Assembly (NCBI GenBank): GCA_944321185.1
Contig: CALUKH010000003.1
Coordinates: forward strand, 1-64,000
Origin: an uncultured Alistipes sp.
Lineage (GTDB): Bacteria > Bacteroidota > Bacteroidia > Bacteroidales > Rikenellaceae
Length of the DNA stretch: 64,000 bases
Direction: 5' to 3'
Shown here: positions 9,320-18,822 of the stretch, piece after piece
Layout: the number at the start of each line of letters is the position of its first letter
Position numbering within the stretch: position 1 is the stretch's first letter
Made by a program: the position numbers and the translations under genes
Notes under the pieces: model-generated
The model's database searches: none
Told to the model about the DNA's origin: nothing
Seen by the model: the letters and a program-made list of their open reading frames with translations, nothing else

Positions 9320-10087
9320 ATGGCCAAACTCTATATCGTTCCCACCCCGATCGGCAATCTGGACGACATCACGCTGCGTGCGGTGAAGGTCCTGCGCGAG
9401 GTGGATTTCGTCCTGGCCGAGGATACGCGCACGACGTCGTTCCTGCTCAAACACCTCGGTATCGAACAGAAACTCCGTTCCCACCACAAGTTCAACGAAC
9501 ACGCCACGGTGCAGATGGTCGCCGAGACGATCGCTGCGGGGCACGATGCCGCGCTGGTCTCGGATGCCGGTACGCCGGGCATCTCGGATCCGGGCTTCCT
9601 GCTCGTCCGCACGTGCGTCGAGGCGGGCATCGAGGTCGAGACGTTGCCGGGTGCCACGGCGCTGATCCCGGCGCTGGTACAGAGCGGTTTTCCGTGCGAC
9701 CGGTTCTGCTTCGAGGGCTTCCTCCCGCAGAAGAAGGGCCGTCAGAAACACCTGCAGTCGCTCCGCGACGAGGAGCGCACGATGATCTTCTACGAATCGC
9801 CCTATCGGGTGGTGAAGTGCCTCGAACAGTTCGTGGAGACGTTCGGTGCCGACCGCGAAGTCTCGGTGTCGCGCGAGTTGACCAAGAAGTTCGAACAGAC
9901 CGTCCGCGGAACCCTCGCCGAAGTCCTTGCCCACTTCCGGGCGCATGAACCCAAGGGCGAATTCGTCATTGTAGTCCGGGGCCGTTCGCGCCGTCGGGCT
10001 GCGGACGGGACCGATGAGGCAAACGGAGAGTCGCCGGCCGGAGATCCGACCGTGAAACTCGGCGCCGCATTTCAAGATAACGACTGA
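9320..10087 (+). CDS. rsmI: 16S rRNA (cytidine(1402)-2'-O)-methyltransferase
   Basis: A 255-residue tetrapyrrole-methylase-fold enzyme that 2'-O-methylates C1402 of 16S rRNA in the P site. Signatures: LYIVPTPIGNLDDITLRA at the N-terminus, AEDTRTTSFLLKH, ALVSDAGTPGISDPGF (SAM-binding loop), LPGATALIPALVQSGF, FIFY-type FYESPYRVV and VSRELTKKFEQTVRGT. The C-terminal tail is Arg/Ala-rich and variable. It starts 4 bp after the preceding stop and is followed after 6 bp by the DUF389 gene, consistent with co-transcription. Confidence 0.96.
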   Translation: MAKLYIVPTPIGNLDDITLRAVKVLREVDFVLAEDTRTTSFLLKHLGIEQKLRSHHKFNEHATVQMVAETIAAGHDAALVSDAGTPGISDPGFLLVRTCVEAGIEVETLPGATALIPALVQSGFPCDRFCFEGFLPQKKGRQKHLQSLRDEERTMIFYESPYRVVKCLEQFVETFGADREVSVSRELTKKFEQTVRGTLAEVLAHFRAHEPKGEFVIVVRGRSRRRAADGTDEANGESPAGDPTVKLGAAFQDND

Positions 10088-10093
10088 ACCGTC

Positions 10094-11488
10094 ATGAAAG
10101 ACCACGTAAACAACGACGCCTCGAACGCGACCGCCACGCCCCGAAGTTTCTCGACGTGGCTGGGCGAGATGCGCGAATTCCTCCGGGGACGTTTCAACCT
10201 CGAGGATGACAAGGCGCAGCGCGACGAGGTGGTCGCCAACATCGCCAAGGGGGTCGAATTCCGGGGTGTGAATCTCTGGGTGCTGATCTTCGCCACGATG
10301 ATCGCCTCGCTGGGGCTGAATGTCAATTCGGCGGCCGTAATCATCGGCGCGATGCTCATCTCGCCGATCATGGGTCCGATCATGGGTGTGGGCTTGTCGC
10401 TGGGAATCAATGACTTCGAACTGCTGAAACGTTCGCTGCGCAATCTGGCGCTGATGTTCATCGTGGCGATCGTCACCTCGACGCTCTACTTCTTCATCTC
10501 GCCCCTCTCGTCGAACAGCAGTGAGCTGCTGGCCCGCACCGTTCCGACGACCTATGACGTGCTGATTGCCCTCTTCGGCGGTCTGGCGGGCATCGTGGCG
10601 CAGACGCGTCAGGACCGTACATCGACCGTCATCCCCGGAGTGGCCATCGCCACGGCGCTCATTCCGCCGCTCTGTACGGCCGGATTCGGCCTGGCAACGG
10701 GGCAGATCCGCTTCTTCTTCGGAGCACTCTACCTCTTCTTCATCAATTCGGTCTTCATCGCCCTGGCCACCTACGTGATGGTGCGCTTCATGGGCTACGA
10801 AAAGAAGGTCTTCATCGACAAGGCCCGCGAACGGAAGGTCAAACGGCTGATGATGATCATCACGCTGGTGACCTTCATCCCGAGTGTGGTGATCGGATTC
10901 CACATGGTGCGGGTCTCGGTCTTCGAGGCCGTGGCCGACAAGTATGTGGCACAGGTCTTCAACTTCCCCCATACGCGCGTCATCGAGTGCAACAAGCACT
11001 ACGCCCGCGGCCAGAAACACTCGCAGATCGAACTGCTGCTGGTGGGTGAACCGCTGGGCGACGAGGTGATCGAAAACGCACGGGCACAACTGGCCGGCTA
11101 TGGCCTCGAACGCACGGAACTCGTCGTTCGTCAGGCCAATACGGAGGATCGGATCGATGTGGCGTCGCTGCAGCAGAGCTATCAGGAGCTGCTCGAAGAG
11201 AAGAACCGCCGCATCGAGGAGATGTCGTCGCAGTTGAAACGCTACCGTGTGACGGATGTCGAGGTGAACGACGTGTCGCGCGAAATCGGTGCGCTGATGG
11301 AGAACGTGCAGGCTGTCTCGCTGACCAAGGGCATTACGTTCGATGTCGAGGGGACGCCGCGCGACACGACGCTGATCTGCGTGGTGACGCGCCGCGACAC
11401 GACCCGCGTGCTCGATGCCGAGACGTTGCGAAACTGGCTGCGGCTGCGCACGAAGGTCGAAAACGTGAAAATCTTTGTGGAACCCTGA
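10094..11488 (+). CDS. DUF389 multi-span membrane protein (TIGR00341 type)
   Basis: A 464-residue membrane protein with a DUF389 core at about residues 60-240: GVNLWVLIFATMIASLGLN, AVIIGAMLISPIMGPIMGVG, then several more hydrophobic segments including GVAIATALIPPLCTAGFGLA. The glycine/proline-rich conserved segments between helices are typical. After a final membrane span near residue 265 comes a soluble C-terminal region with a coiled-coil stretch (LQQSYQELLEEKNRRIEEMS). The biochemical role is not established. It lies between rsmI and an acyltransferase gene, both at short spacing. Confidence 0.88.
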   Translation: MKDHVNNDASNATATPRSFSTWLGEMREFLRGRFNLEDDKAQRDEVVANIAKGVEFRGVNLWVLIFATMIASLGLNVNSAAVIIGAMLISPIMGPIMGVGLSLGINDFELLKRSLRNLALMFIVAIVTSTLYFFISPLSSNSSELLARTVPTTYDVLIALFGGLAGIVAQTRQDRTSTVIPGVAIATALIPPLCTAGFGLATGQIRFFFGALYLFFINSVFIALATYVMVRFMGYEKKVFIDKARERKVKRLMMIITLVTFIPSVVIGFHMVRVSVFEAVADKYVAQVFNFPHTRVIECNKHYARGQKHSQIELLLVGEPLGDEVIENARAQLAGYGLERTELVVRQANTEDRIDVASLQQSYQELLEEKNRRIEEMSSQLKRYRVTDVEVNDVSREIGALMENVQAVSLTKGITFDVEGTPRDTTLICVVTRRDTTRVLDAETLRNWLRLRTKVENVKIFVEP

Positions 11489-11501
11489 TCCGAGTGGCGG
11501 C

Positions 11502-12419
11502 ATGAAATATCCCGAACTGAATATCGTACAGCGCATCGGCCTGGAGGCTCTCTGGGTCGGGGCGTATCTCTTTTCGGTGCTGCCGCGGTGGTTCAAGTAC
11601 CACGTCGTGGAGAATCTGCTCTACGTGCTGCTCTATTACTGCATCCGCTACCGGCGGAGTGTCGTGGCCGTGAACCTGCGCAACTCGTTCCCGGAGAAGA
11701 GTCCGCGCGAACGGGCCGATATCGGACGGCGATTCTACCGGACGCTGGCCGAGATCTTCGTCGATACGCTGGATCTGGCCCATCTTACGTCGTCGAAATG
11801 GCACCGTGCGCTGACGATCCCGGGGCTGGAGGAGCATCTGCGGCGGGTCGAAGGGCGCGACTGGATCGCCATGACGGCCCATTTTGGATGCTGGGAGTAC
11901 AGCTCCTTCTGGGGACTGTACGCTCCGAGCCAGATTGTCGTGGCGGTCTATCACCCGCTGCGCAGCCGGATCATGGAGGCCTTCTACCAGCGGCTGCGAA
12001 ACGGCGACTATGCCACGACGGTCTCGATGAACGAATCGCTGCGTTTCTACCTGCGCAACCGCGGCCGCGGAATCCGTGGCAGGAATCTTGTGATGGGACT
12101 CATCGCCGATCAGAATCCGCCGCGGCGTCCCGACAGCCACTGGTTCCGATTCCTGAACCAGGATACGATCTTCTTCGACGGGGGCGAGAAACTGGCCCTG
12201 AAGTGTCATCTGCCGGTCTATTTCGTGCGGCTCGAACGACGCCGGAGAGGCAGTTACGAGATGTCGTTCGTGCCGATCTACGACGGCGAGGAGCCGGTCG
12301 GACCGAACGAAATTACGGAGCGTTACGTGCGACTGCTCGAGGCGGAGATCCGCCGTTGTCCCGAATTGTGGATTTGGTCGCACAAGCGCTGGAAACACAA
12401 ACGTGATGTCAACAGTTAA
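11502..12419 (+). CDS. LpxL/HtrB-type lysophospholipid (lipid A) acyltransferase
   Basis: A 305-residue protein of the LpxL/LpxM family that adds secondary acyl chains to lipid A at the inner membrane. An N-terminal hydrophobic region is followed by VVAVNLRNSFPEKSPRE, the catalytic H-x4-E motif in TAHFGCWEY, then GLIADQNPP and the C-terminal PELWIWSHKRWKHKR, all typical. The start at MKYPELN is preferred to an in-frame ATG overlapping the previous gene. Its stop overlaps the start of the next gene. An ornithine-lipid or other acyl acceptor cannot be excluded. Confidence 0.9.
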   Translation: MKYPELNIVQRIGLEALWVGAYLFSVLPRWFKYHVVENLLYVLLYYCIRYRRSVVAVNLRNSFPEKSPRERADIGRRFYRTLAEIFVDTLDLAHLTSSKWHRALTIPGLEEHLRRVEGRDWIAMTAHFGCWEYSSFWGLYAPSQIVVAVYHPLRSRIMEAFYQRLRNGDYATTVSMNESLRFYLRNRGRGIRGRNLVMGLIADQNPPRRPDSHWFRFLNQDTIFFDGGEKLALKCHLPVYFVRLERRRRGSYEMSFVPIYDGEEPVGPNEITERYVRLLEAEIRRCPELWIWSHKRWKHKRDVNS

Positions 12420-13416
12420 AATCGTCATATTGAATTGGAACGGCGTAGCTCATCTGCGTCGTTTTTTGCCGTCGGTGGTGGCGGCGGCTCCGGCCGAAGT
12501 GGAGGTGGTGGTGGCCGACAACGGTTCGACGGACGACTCGGTCAGGGTGTTGGGCGAGGAGTTTCCCTCGGTGCGGGTGGTGCGTCTGGACCGCAACTAC
12601 GGCTTTGCCGGCGGCTACAACCGGGCGTTGCAACAGGTCGAGGCGGATTACTACGTGCTGCTGAATTCCGACGTGGAGACCCCTGTGGGGTGGCTGGAGC
12701 CTCTGGTGGCGTGTCTGGACCGCAATCCGGATGTGGCAGTGGTCTCGCCGAAGCTGATTTCGTCCGAGGAGCGCACGATGTTCGAATACGCCGGAGCTTC
12801 GGGTGGATACATCGATCTGCTGGGATATCCCTTCTGTCGGGGACGTATCCTGCGCACGGTCGAGGAGGACCGAGGGCAGTATGACGATGCACGCGATCTG
12901 TTCTGGGTGAGCGGTGCGGCATTCTGCTGCCGGGCCGAGGTGTTTCACCGTCTGGGAGGCTTCGACGACGATTTCTTCGCCCACATGGAGGAGATCGATC
13001 TTTGCTGGCGGATGCAGCTGGCGGGTTATCGCGTGCGGGTGGTTCCCGAGAGCCGGGTCTATCACCTGGGGGGCGGAACGCTGCAGACCGATTCGCCGTC
13101 GAAGGTCTTCTACAACCACCGCAACAACCTGGCAATGCTCTACAAATGCTCGTCGTCTGCGCAGCGGCTGTTGGTGGCCGTCATGCGTCCGGGGCTGGAT
13201 CTGCTGGCCGCCCTGTCGTATCTGGTGCAGGGGCGGGCCGACAATTTCCGGGCCGTCTTCCGGGCCTGGCGTGACTTCATCCGCTGGCACGGGGCGCTGG
13301 CCGAAAAGCGGCGGGCGATCCGCTCGTCGCGCAAGGCCGAATCCGCACACATTTATCGCGGGTCGATTGTCGTGCGCTACATGTTCGGCCGGCGGACCTT
13401 CGGGCGGCTGATGTGA
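12406..13416 (+). CDS. Glycosyltransferase family 2
   Basis: A 336-residue GT-A glycosyltransferase: VKIVILNWNG at the N-terminus, the nucleotide-sugar site VVADNGSTDDS, NYGFAGGYNRAL, the DXD-like NSDVETP, and the acceptor-side GGFDDDFFAHMEEIDLCWR (ED-type catalytic region). It resembles rhamnosyltransferase-like GT2 enzymes. The ATG lies within the last codons of the acyltransferase gene, so translation is probably coupled; a GTG directly before it is an alternative. The pairing suggests envelope glycolipid or lipopolysaccharide assembly, which is inference from position. Confidence 0.93.
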   Translation: MSTVKIVILNWNGVAHLRRFLPSVVAAAPAEVEVVVADNGSTDDSVRVLGEEFPSVRVVRLDRNYGFAGGYNRALQQVEADYYVLLNSDVETPVGWLEPLVACLDRNPDVAVVSPKLISSEERTMFEYAGASGGYIDLLGYPFCRGRILRTVEEDRGQYDDARDLFWVSGAAFCCRAEVFHRLGGFDDDFFAHMEEIDLCWRMQLAGYRVRVVPESRVYHLGGGTLQTDSPSKVFYNHRNNLAMLYKCSSSAQRLLVAVMRPGLDLLAALSYLVQGRADNFRAVFRAWRDFIRWHGALAEKRRAIRSSRKAESAHIYRGSIVVRYMFGRRTFGRLM

Positions 13417-13544
13417 TCCGGACCAGGCACCTCCTGTGACCCGTCGGGTTGCTGCCGCCCGTTATTCTTGCACGGTTCCCGTCTTGCAGTCATCCGATCT
13501 CGGCCTATAGCGGACACCTATAAATAATAGCAGTTTGTAAAATA

Positions 13545-13580
13545 AAAAACACCCGTCTCGAATTCGAGACGGGTGTTTTT
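13545..13580. terminator. Bidirectional terminator between GT2 and glnS
   Basis: A perfect 36-bp palindrome centred on GAATTC, with A5 on one side and T5 on the other, so it has a T tract in both directions. It lies between the convergent GT2 and glnS genes. Confidence 0.93.
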
Positions 13581-13615
13581 GTCGGGGTCTCCCGCTGCTG
13601 CAGGAATCGAAAGCC

Positions 13616-15292
13616 TTACTTGTTGATCTTGGCCCAGGAATCCTTGAGCGTGACGGTGCGGTTGAAGACGAGATGGTCGGGTGTCGAGTCCGTATCGGGG
13701 CAGAAGTAGCCCACGCGCTCAAACTGAACGGCCTGACCGACGGGAATCTCGCGCAGCGACGGCTCGAGATAACCCTTGATCTTGACTATCGATTCCGGAT
13801 TGAGGTTGTCCTCCCAGGTCTGACCCTCCTCGACATCGTCGGGATTCTCCTTGGTGAAGAGCGGGTTGAAGAGGCGGATTTCGGCCTCCACGGCATCCTG
13901 GGCCGAAACCCAGTGGATGACGCCCTTCACGCGGCGGCCGTCGCTCGACGAACCGTTTCCGGACATCGGATCGTACGTGCAGCGCAGTTCGGTGATGTTT
14001 CCTTCGGCATCCTTGACCACCTCCTCGCACTTGATCAGGTAGGAGTAGCGCAGGCGCACCTCGCCGCCCGGCTGCAGGCGGAAGAACTTCTTCGGGGGAT
14101 TCTCCATGAAGTCGTCGCGCTCGATGTAGATCACGCGCGAGAAGGGAACCTGACGCGTTCCGGCCGTCTCGTCCTCGGGGTTGTTCACGGCGGTGAACAG
14201 TTCGGTCTTGCCCTCGGGGTAGTTGGTGATGGTCACCTTCAGGGGGTTCAGCACGGCCATGCGGCGCTGGGCGACCTTGTTCAGATCCTCGCGCACGCAG
14301 TATTCGAGTTTTCCGAGGTCGATGACGTTGTCACGCTTGGCCACGCCGACCATCTCGGCGAAGTTGCGCACCGAAGCCGGCGTGTATCCCTTGCGGCGCA
14401 GGGCGCAGATCGTCGGCATGCGCGGGTCGTCCCAACCCATGACAACACCCTCCTGGACGAGTTTCAGCAGGCGGCGTTTCGACATGAGCGTGTAGGTGAG
14501 GTTCAGCCGCGCGAATTCGTACTGGTGCGACGGGAAGATCTCCAGCGCCTGGATGAACCAGTCGTAGAGCGGGCGGTGAACGTCGAACTCGAGGGTGCAG
14601 ATCGAGTGGGTGACGTGTTCGATCGAATCGCTCTGGCCGTGGGCGTAGTCGTACATCGGGTAGATGCACCATTTGTTGCCCGTGCGGTGGTGTTCGGCGT
14701 GGATGATGCGGTACATGATCGGGTCGCGGAAGAGCATGTTCGGGTGGGCCATGTCGATCTTAGCGCGCAGGACCTTCGAGCCGTCGGGGAATTCGCCGGC
14801 CTTCATGCGCTGGAACAGGTCGAGGTTCTCCTCCACCGAACGGTCGCGCCAGGGCGAGGGTTTGCCGGGTTCGGAGACCGTACCGCGGTTTTCGCGGATC
14901 TGCTCCTGGGTCTGGTCGTCGACGTAGGCCAGCCCCTTCTTGATCAGGACGATGGCCCATTCGTAGAGCTGGTCGAAATAGTCCGATGCGTAGCGCTCCA
15001 GGGCCCAGTCGAAGCCGAGCCAGTGGATGTCGCGCTTGATCGATTCGACGTACTCGACATCCTCCTTGACGGGGTTCGTGTCGTCGAAACGCAGGTTGCA
15101 CTTGCCGCCGTATTTCTTGGCCAGGCCGAAGTTGATGCAGATGCTCTTGGCGTGGCCGATATGGAGGTATCCGTTGGGTTCGGGCGGGAATCGGGTCTGA
15201 ATCTCCTTCACGCCGTTGGCGATGGACTCTTCGATGATCTCTTCGAGGAAGTTCAGCGACTTCTCTCGGGTTTCGTTGATTTCGCTTGCCAT
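13616..15292 (-). CDS. glnS: Glutamine--tRNA ligase
   Basis: A 558-residue class I synthetase charging tRNA-Gln. It carries [15 protein letters not shown] (HIGH), RFDDTNP, the [11 protein letters not shown] segment and the KMSKS-type loop [11 protein letters not shown], followed by the two-part beta-barrel anticodon-binding region. The start at [12 protein letters not shown] is used; the frame is open 31 codons upstream but that stretch spans the promoter and is not protein-like. Presence of both GlnRS and GluRS suggests direct charging of tRNA-Gln. Confidence 0.97.
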   Translation of the reverse strand: MASEINETREKSLNFLEEIIEESIANGVKEIQTRFPPEPNGYLHIGHAKSICINFGLAKKYGGKCNLRFDDTNPVKEDVEYVESIKRDIHWLGFDWALERYASDYFDQLYEWAIVLIKKGLAYVDDQTQEQIRENRGTVSEPGKPSPWRDRSVEENLDLFQRMKAGEFPDGSKVLRAKIDMAHPNMLFRDPIMYRIIHAEHHRTGNKWCIYPMYDYAHGQSDSIEHVTHSICTLEFDVHRPLYDWFIQALEIFPSHQYEFARLNLTYTLMSKRRLLKLVQEGVVMGWDDPRMPTICALRRKGYTPASVRNFAEMVGVAKRDNVIDLGKLEYCVREDLNKVAQRRMAVLNPLKVTITNYPEGKTELFTAVNNPEDETAGTRQVPFSRVIYIERDDFMENPPKKFFRLQPGGEVRLRYSYLIKCEEVVKDAEGNITELRCTYDPMSGNGSSSDGRRVKGVIHWVSAQDAVEAEIRLFNPLFTKENPDDVEEGQTWEDNLNPESIVKIKGYLEPSLREIPVGQAVQFERVGYFCPDTDSTPDHLVFNRTVTLKDSWAKINK

Positions 15293-15631
15293 ATTGTTTG
15301 TTCTTGCTGATTTTGTATCGTTGTTGCAGTGCAAAAGTACGTTTTTTCTCGGAGGTTTATGCGATCGGGCGGAAGAACTTTGCATCGTCCCCCGAAAAAA
15401 TCATCATCTTCAGCCCGGACAGTGGCTTCCTGTGCTTCTGTCAATTCTCCAGCCGAGTTCTTGTGACCCTTTTGTCGGGCCTCTGTCAATTCTTTGCCGA
15501 CCTGCAATCTCCTGGCTGTTTCGTCGTTTCCTTTCGTCCCGTTTCCCTGTACCCCCCCCCTCTCATTTCCGGAAAAATTATCCGGGACGTCGTTGCTGCC
15601 GGACTCTTTCCTGAACGATTCCGGCTTGGGA
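15293..15631. other. Intergenic region upstream of glnS
   Basis: About 340 bp without a convincing gene. It holds the glnS promoter, two copies of TCTGTCAATTCT about 45 bp apart, and a run of nine C at 15552-15560. Small open frames here overlap the promoter or lack start context. No clear terminator for the gene ending at 15632 was found. Confidence 0.6.
15332..15339 (-). promoter_or_regulatory. Candidate -7 box for glnS
   Basis: TACTTTTG on the minus strand, 40 bp upstream of the glnS start, matches TAnnTTTG. No convincing -33 element was seen. Confidence 0.55.
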
Positions 15632-16963
15632 TCAATAGTGTTTCTTGATGTGGGTATGGCGCGGAGCCACTTCGTCGCAGATCGGGCAGTAGCAGGAGTT
15701 GTCTTCTCCCGTATAGTTTGGCGAATACTCGATCACGTCGATATAATCCTTGCCGCTGTTGCGCGACGGGATCGAACGTTCGGAACGCTCCTCCGATCCG
15801 GATGTGCCGGCCGCACCCATGTGTACATGTCCGTTGCTGTCGTAGCCGATTCCGACACCGTTCTGAACTCTGCCGGCCATTGTGGTGAAACCCTGTCCGT
15901 TGCAGTTGCGGCAGATCTTCAAGCCGCCGCACGCCGTGCAGGGGTACCAGATGCCGCCGTAGCCCATGACGCCGCCTGTGCCGTGGCAGATCGTGCAGTT
16001 TTTCGTGCCGTGGCACCACGTGCAGGGGATTACGGTTAATGTCGAGTACGATCCGTCGGCATTCCGCGTATAGTCGCAGTAGCCGCCGTTGGGCAGCTGC
16101 TGGCGCCACGAATTGCCCGGATTCGATGTTGTGTTGTTTGCGCCCGGACTTGCCGGCTGGCTGCCCGAATTCTCGTATCCGCCGCCGACGTAGGCGATAT
16201 TCTGGTTGTTGTCCCACTGTTGGGCGATGAACTCCTTGGGCTGCGACGGGTTGATGATGTAGGTTTGGGCGGCATGTCTGTTGTCCTTGAAGGTCGACGA
16301 GACAACGAAGTACTCGCCGGCACCGAACTCCAGCAGGGTGAGGGAATATCCATCGTTCCATTGTTTGCGGATCTTCTGGTCGATCTCGTCGAAGGACGAG
16401 CCCCAGAAGTATCTCTGGCGGTCGTAGCCGGAGTTCTGACTCATGACAATGAACCAGTTGCTGCCGGTATAGGTGGCTTGGGTGATGCGGTAGCCCTTGT
16501 TCCACAGCTCGCTGATCCGGTCGGCATTTTCCGACCAGTCCTCGTGGCCGAACGAGCATTGGTCGGTGTATCCCGTCCCTTTCGAGAGGACGAAGAACCA
16601 CTTGGTGCGGTTCGAGGCGATGGTGGTGATGTAACAGTCCTCTTTGCGATTCTGCTCGATCCAGTCGCCGGGCCATTCTCTGCCGTAGTGGTAGGTCTGG
16701 TAGGTCAGTCCGGTATTTTTGGCCATGGTGACAAACCATCCGTTCGTCGTATGGGCGGCCGAGGTGATGTAGCGCCCTTCGTCCCAATTGGTCTTGATCA
16801 TCTCCTCCTGCAGTTCGTTGCCCGAACCGCTGTAGAACCACGTTTGGGAGTCGTATCCCAGATTGCTCTGCGTTAGCAGAAGGAGTTTGTCCTGAGCTGC
16901 GGCAGTTGTCCCGATGGCGAACATCACCAGCGGAACCACGATTTTTTGGAACAGTTCCTTCAT
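15632..16963 (-). CDS. Secreted protein with DUF7477-like repeats and a DnaJ-type cysteine domain
   Basis: A 443-residue protein with a signal peptide (cleavage expected near TTAAAQ). Residues about 25-240 contain repeated segments of the pattern N-x-WF-V-S-x-x-GY-x-x-Q-x-Y-x-x-G (for example NGWFVTMAKNTGLTYQTYHYG and NWFIVMSQNSGYDRQRYFWG), which I match to the DUF7477 family from memory. A Ser/Asn/Gly-rich linker follows, then about residues 312-358 carry CxxCHGTxxCxxCHGTG and CTACGGLKICRNCNGQG, a zinc-binding pattern like the central domain of DnaJ. Near the C-terminus CYCPIC adds another cysteine pair. A cytoplasmic-type zinc finger on an exported protein is unusual. Function unknown. Confidence 0.72.
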   Translation of the reverse strand: MKELFQKIVVPLVMFAIGTTAAAQDKLLLLTQSNLGYDSQTWFYSGSGNELQEEMIKTNWDEGRYITSAAHTTNGWFVTMAKNTGLTYQTYHYGREWPGDWIEQNRKEDCYITTIASNRTKWFFVLSKGTGYTDQCSFGHEDWSENADRISELWNKGYRITQATYTGSNWFIVMSQNSGYDRQRYFWGSSFDEIDQKIRKQWNDGYSLTLLEFGAGEYFVVSSTFKDNRHAAQTYIINPSQPKEFIAQQWDNNQNIAYVGGGYENSGSQPASPGANNTTSNPGNSWRQQLPNGGYCDYTRNADGSYSTLTVIPCTWCHGTKNCTICHGTGGVMGYGGIWYPCTACGGLKICRNCNGQGFTTMAGRVQNGVGIGYDSNGHVHMGAAGTSGSEERSERSIPSRNSGKDYIDVIEYSPNYTGEDNSCYCPICDEVAPRHTHIKKHY

Positions 16964-17055
16964 GATGAAACCTGTTTATGGAATATTCGAATCGCCTGCG
17001 GGTCGTAACCGGCAGTTGTCGGAACGGTCGGCAGCAGCTTCGGCCGAGAGTTTGT

Positions 17056-18168
17056 TTAGCGGCGCGGGGCCGGTTTGCGGGGGCCGATGTCGAACAGATG
17101 CTGGATGTCGACCGAGAGCTGGACGACCTGTTGCGTGCCCAGTCCGGTGCCGTCGTAGTGGAAGACCATGCCGGCCTCGACGTGCATCGTGTCGTGGAAG
17201 AACCGCCGGTCGTAACCGACCCACGTACGGTTGTAGATGTGTTTGGTGGTTGCGTAGAACGATTCGCCGGCATAGAGGCCGTCCTGCCCGTAGGTGAGTC
17301 CCGTCAGGGGGTTGGCCACGTAGTTGCGCAGCGGCTGGAGGTTTTTGCCCAGATAGAGGTTGTTTTCGATCTTGACGCCCCAGCGCGAGATGGTCACATC
17401 GAGCTGTCCGCCGAAGGGTTTGCGCCAGGCGTAGTCGACGCTGCGGCCGCGCTGCGGGGCGAAGAGCACGCCGCCCTGGATGTCGAAGTCGAAGAAGGCG
17501 TTGAATTCCCAGCCGATGTAGGGGTTCAGGAGCAGGTTGTCCGTGACGTTTTCGTTGAGTTTCGAGCCGGCGAAGTGGAACATCGAGAAGGCATAACCGA
17601 CGTAGAATCCGGGCCAGGTGGTGTAGCGGCCGGCCGAGAGGATGCGGAACATTTCGCGCGAGGCTTCGGAGTACATGCCCTCCCAGTCGACGGCCAGTTC
17701 GACGTAGGTCTTGTCGCGCTGGGTGGAGACGTACCGGCCGAGGAATCCCGACAGGCGGTTGTGGTAGAAGCGGGTCGAGTCGCTGAAGAAGGCCGCCGAA
17801 TAGTCGCCCATGAGCTCCTTGCGGTTGAAGATACCGGCATTGGCCTGGACGTTGGGGGTCTTGAAGCGGTAGTACATCAGCGGTTTGACGTCGCTCAGGA
17901 AGCGGTCGCCCTGGGGGTTGTACTGGCCGAAGTTCTGCAGCATCTCCACGCCGATGACCAGTTGGTTTTTCTCCTGCCATTCGACACCGATGCGCGGGGT
18001 GAGGCGGGCGCTGAAGAGCGTCTGCGATTCGTTGAAGTCGTTGTTGGCGTACTCGCGGTTGTCGAAACGGGTTTCGAAATCGGCGCCGACGAGGATCTTC
18101 TGAGCCTGGAGACCGCCTCCCGTGATCAGGAGGGCGAGGGCCAGCGACAGTACTTTCTTGAGTGACAT
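17056..18168 (-). CDS. Putative outer-membrane beta-barrel protein
   Basis: A 370-residue protein with a signal peptide ending near GGLQAQ. The mature part alternates hydrophobic and polar residues with many aromatic-rich strands (FYVGYAFSMFHFAG, NPYIGWEFNAFFDFDI), consistent with a 12-16 strand porin-like barrel. I recognise no named family. The start at MSLKKVLS is chosen because it begins the signal peptide; an upstream ATG adds eight unsuitable residues. It is followed by the zinc-finger secreted protein gene 92 bp downstream, so the two may be co-transcribed. Confidence 0.7.
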   Translation of the reverse strand: MSLKKVLSLALALLITGGGLQAQKILVGADFETRFDNREYANNDFNESQTLFSARLTPRIGVEWQEKNQLVIGVEMLQNFGQYNPQGDRFLSDVKPLMYYRFKTPNVQANAGIFNRKELMGDYSAAFFSDSTRFYHNRLSGFLGRYVSTQRDKTYVELAVDWEGMYSEASREMFRILSAGRYTTWPGFYVGYAFSMFHFAGSKLNENVTDNLLLNPYIGWEFNAFFDFDIQGGVLFAPQRGRSVDYAWRKPFGGQLDVTISRWGVKIENNLYLGKNLQPLRNYVANPLTGLTYGQDGLYAGESFYATTKHIYNRTWVGYDRRFFHDTMHVEAGMVFHYDGTGLGTQQVVQLSVDIQHLFDIGPRKPAPRR

Positions 18169-18189
18169 GGTTCTGATGAATTGAGGCTC

Positions 18190-18197
18190 CAAAATTA
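18190..18197 (-). promoter_or_regulatory. Candidate -7 box for the 17056-18168 gene
   Basis: TAATTTTG on the minus strand lies 21 bp upstream of the start codon and fits TAnnTTTG. No spaced -33 TTG was identified. Confidence 0.45.
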
Positions 18198-18219
18198 GTT
18201 AAAATATTTTTTATTTGAT

Positions 18220-18227
18220 TACTTTTG
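18220..18227 (+). promoter_or_regulatory. Candidate -7 box for the SPOUT methyltransferase gene
   Basis: TACTTTTG lies 28 bp upstream of the start at 18256 in an A/T-rich stretch, divergent from the neighbouring minus-strand promoter. Confidence 0.55.
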
Positions 18228-18255
18228 CCGCCGAAATCATTCATTTTGACCCGAT

Positions 18256-18822
18256 ATGCGCAAGATTACGAACGAAGAGCTGGGGCGTCCGACGCCCGAA
18301 GAGTTTGCCCGGCGGGCGAAGATGCCGGTGCGGGTGGTGCTGGACAACGTGCGTTCGGCGCAGAACGTGGGGTCGTTTTTCCGTACGGGGGATGCCTTTG
18401 CCGTGGAGCGGATCGCGCTGTGCGGCATCACGGCCGTACCGCCCTCGCGCGAGATCCACAAGACGGCCCTCGGGGCCGAGCAGACCGTCGGGTGGGATCA
18501 CTTTGCCTCGACGGCCGAGTGTGTCGACCGGCTGCACGCCGAGGGTTACCGCGTGCTGGCCGTCGAACAGGTCGAGGGGGCGGTGATGCTCGACGACTTC
18601 CGCCCGCAGCCCGATGTGAAGTATGCCCTGGTCTTCGGCAACGAGGTCGACGGCGTCGACCAGCAGGTAGTGGACCTCTGCGACGGGGCGCTGGAGATCC
18701 CGCAAGCCGGAACGAAACATTCGATCAACGTGTCGGTTTCGGGGGGCGTGGTTCTGTGGCAATTTTTTTGTCAAATCTACGCAAAACGTTATCTTTGCCG
18801 CGCTGAAAATCCTAAAATCTGA
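18256..18822 (+). CDS. TrmH/SpoU-family RNA 2'-O-methyltransferase
   Basis: A 188-residue SPOUT-fold methyltransferase acting on tRNA or rRNA. Family motifs: LDNVRSAQNVGSFFRTGDAF (motif 1, with the catalytic arginine), VFGNEVDGVDQ (motif 2) and IPQAGTKHSINVSVSGGVVLW (motif 3, part of the SAM-binding knot). It is a single-domain version without the N-terminal substrate-binding domain. Which nucleotide it modifies cannot be told from sequence. The 3' end contains a consensus promoter for the downstream panB gene. Confidence 0.9.
   Translation: MRKITNEELGRPTPEEFARRAKMPVRVVLDNVRSAQNVGSFFRTGDAFAVERIALCGITAVPPSREIHKTALGAEQTVGWDHFASTAECVDRLHAEGYRVLAVEQVEGAVMLDDFRPQPDVKYALVFGNEVDGVDQQVVDLCDGALEIPQAGTKHSINVSVSGGVVLWQFFCQIYAKRYLCRAENPKI
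18768..18797 (+). promoter_or_regulatory. panB promoter inside the upstream coding region
   Basis: TTG at 18768-18770, 19 nt, then TATCTTTG at 18790-18797 is a perfect -33/-7 pair. It lies wholly within the last 20 codons of the methyltransferase gene, whose codons there (QFFCQIYAKRYLCRAENPKI) look shaped by the overlap. panB starts 31 bp further on. Confidence 0.7.

Noticed and set aside
15253..15507. 84-codon minus-strand frame upstream of glnS
   Set aside because: It overlaps the glnS start in another frame and spans the promoter. No homology is evident. The repeated ELTEA pattern comes from a short direct DNA repeat.
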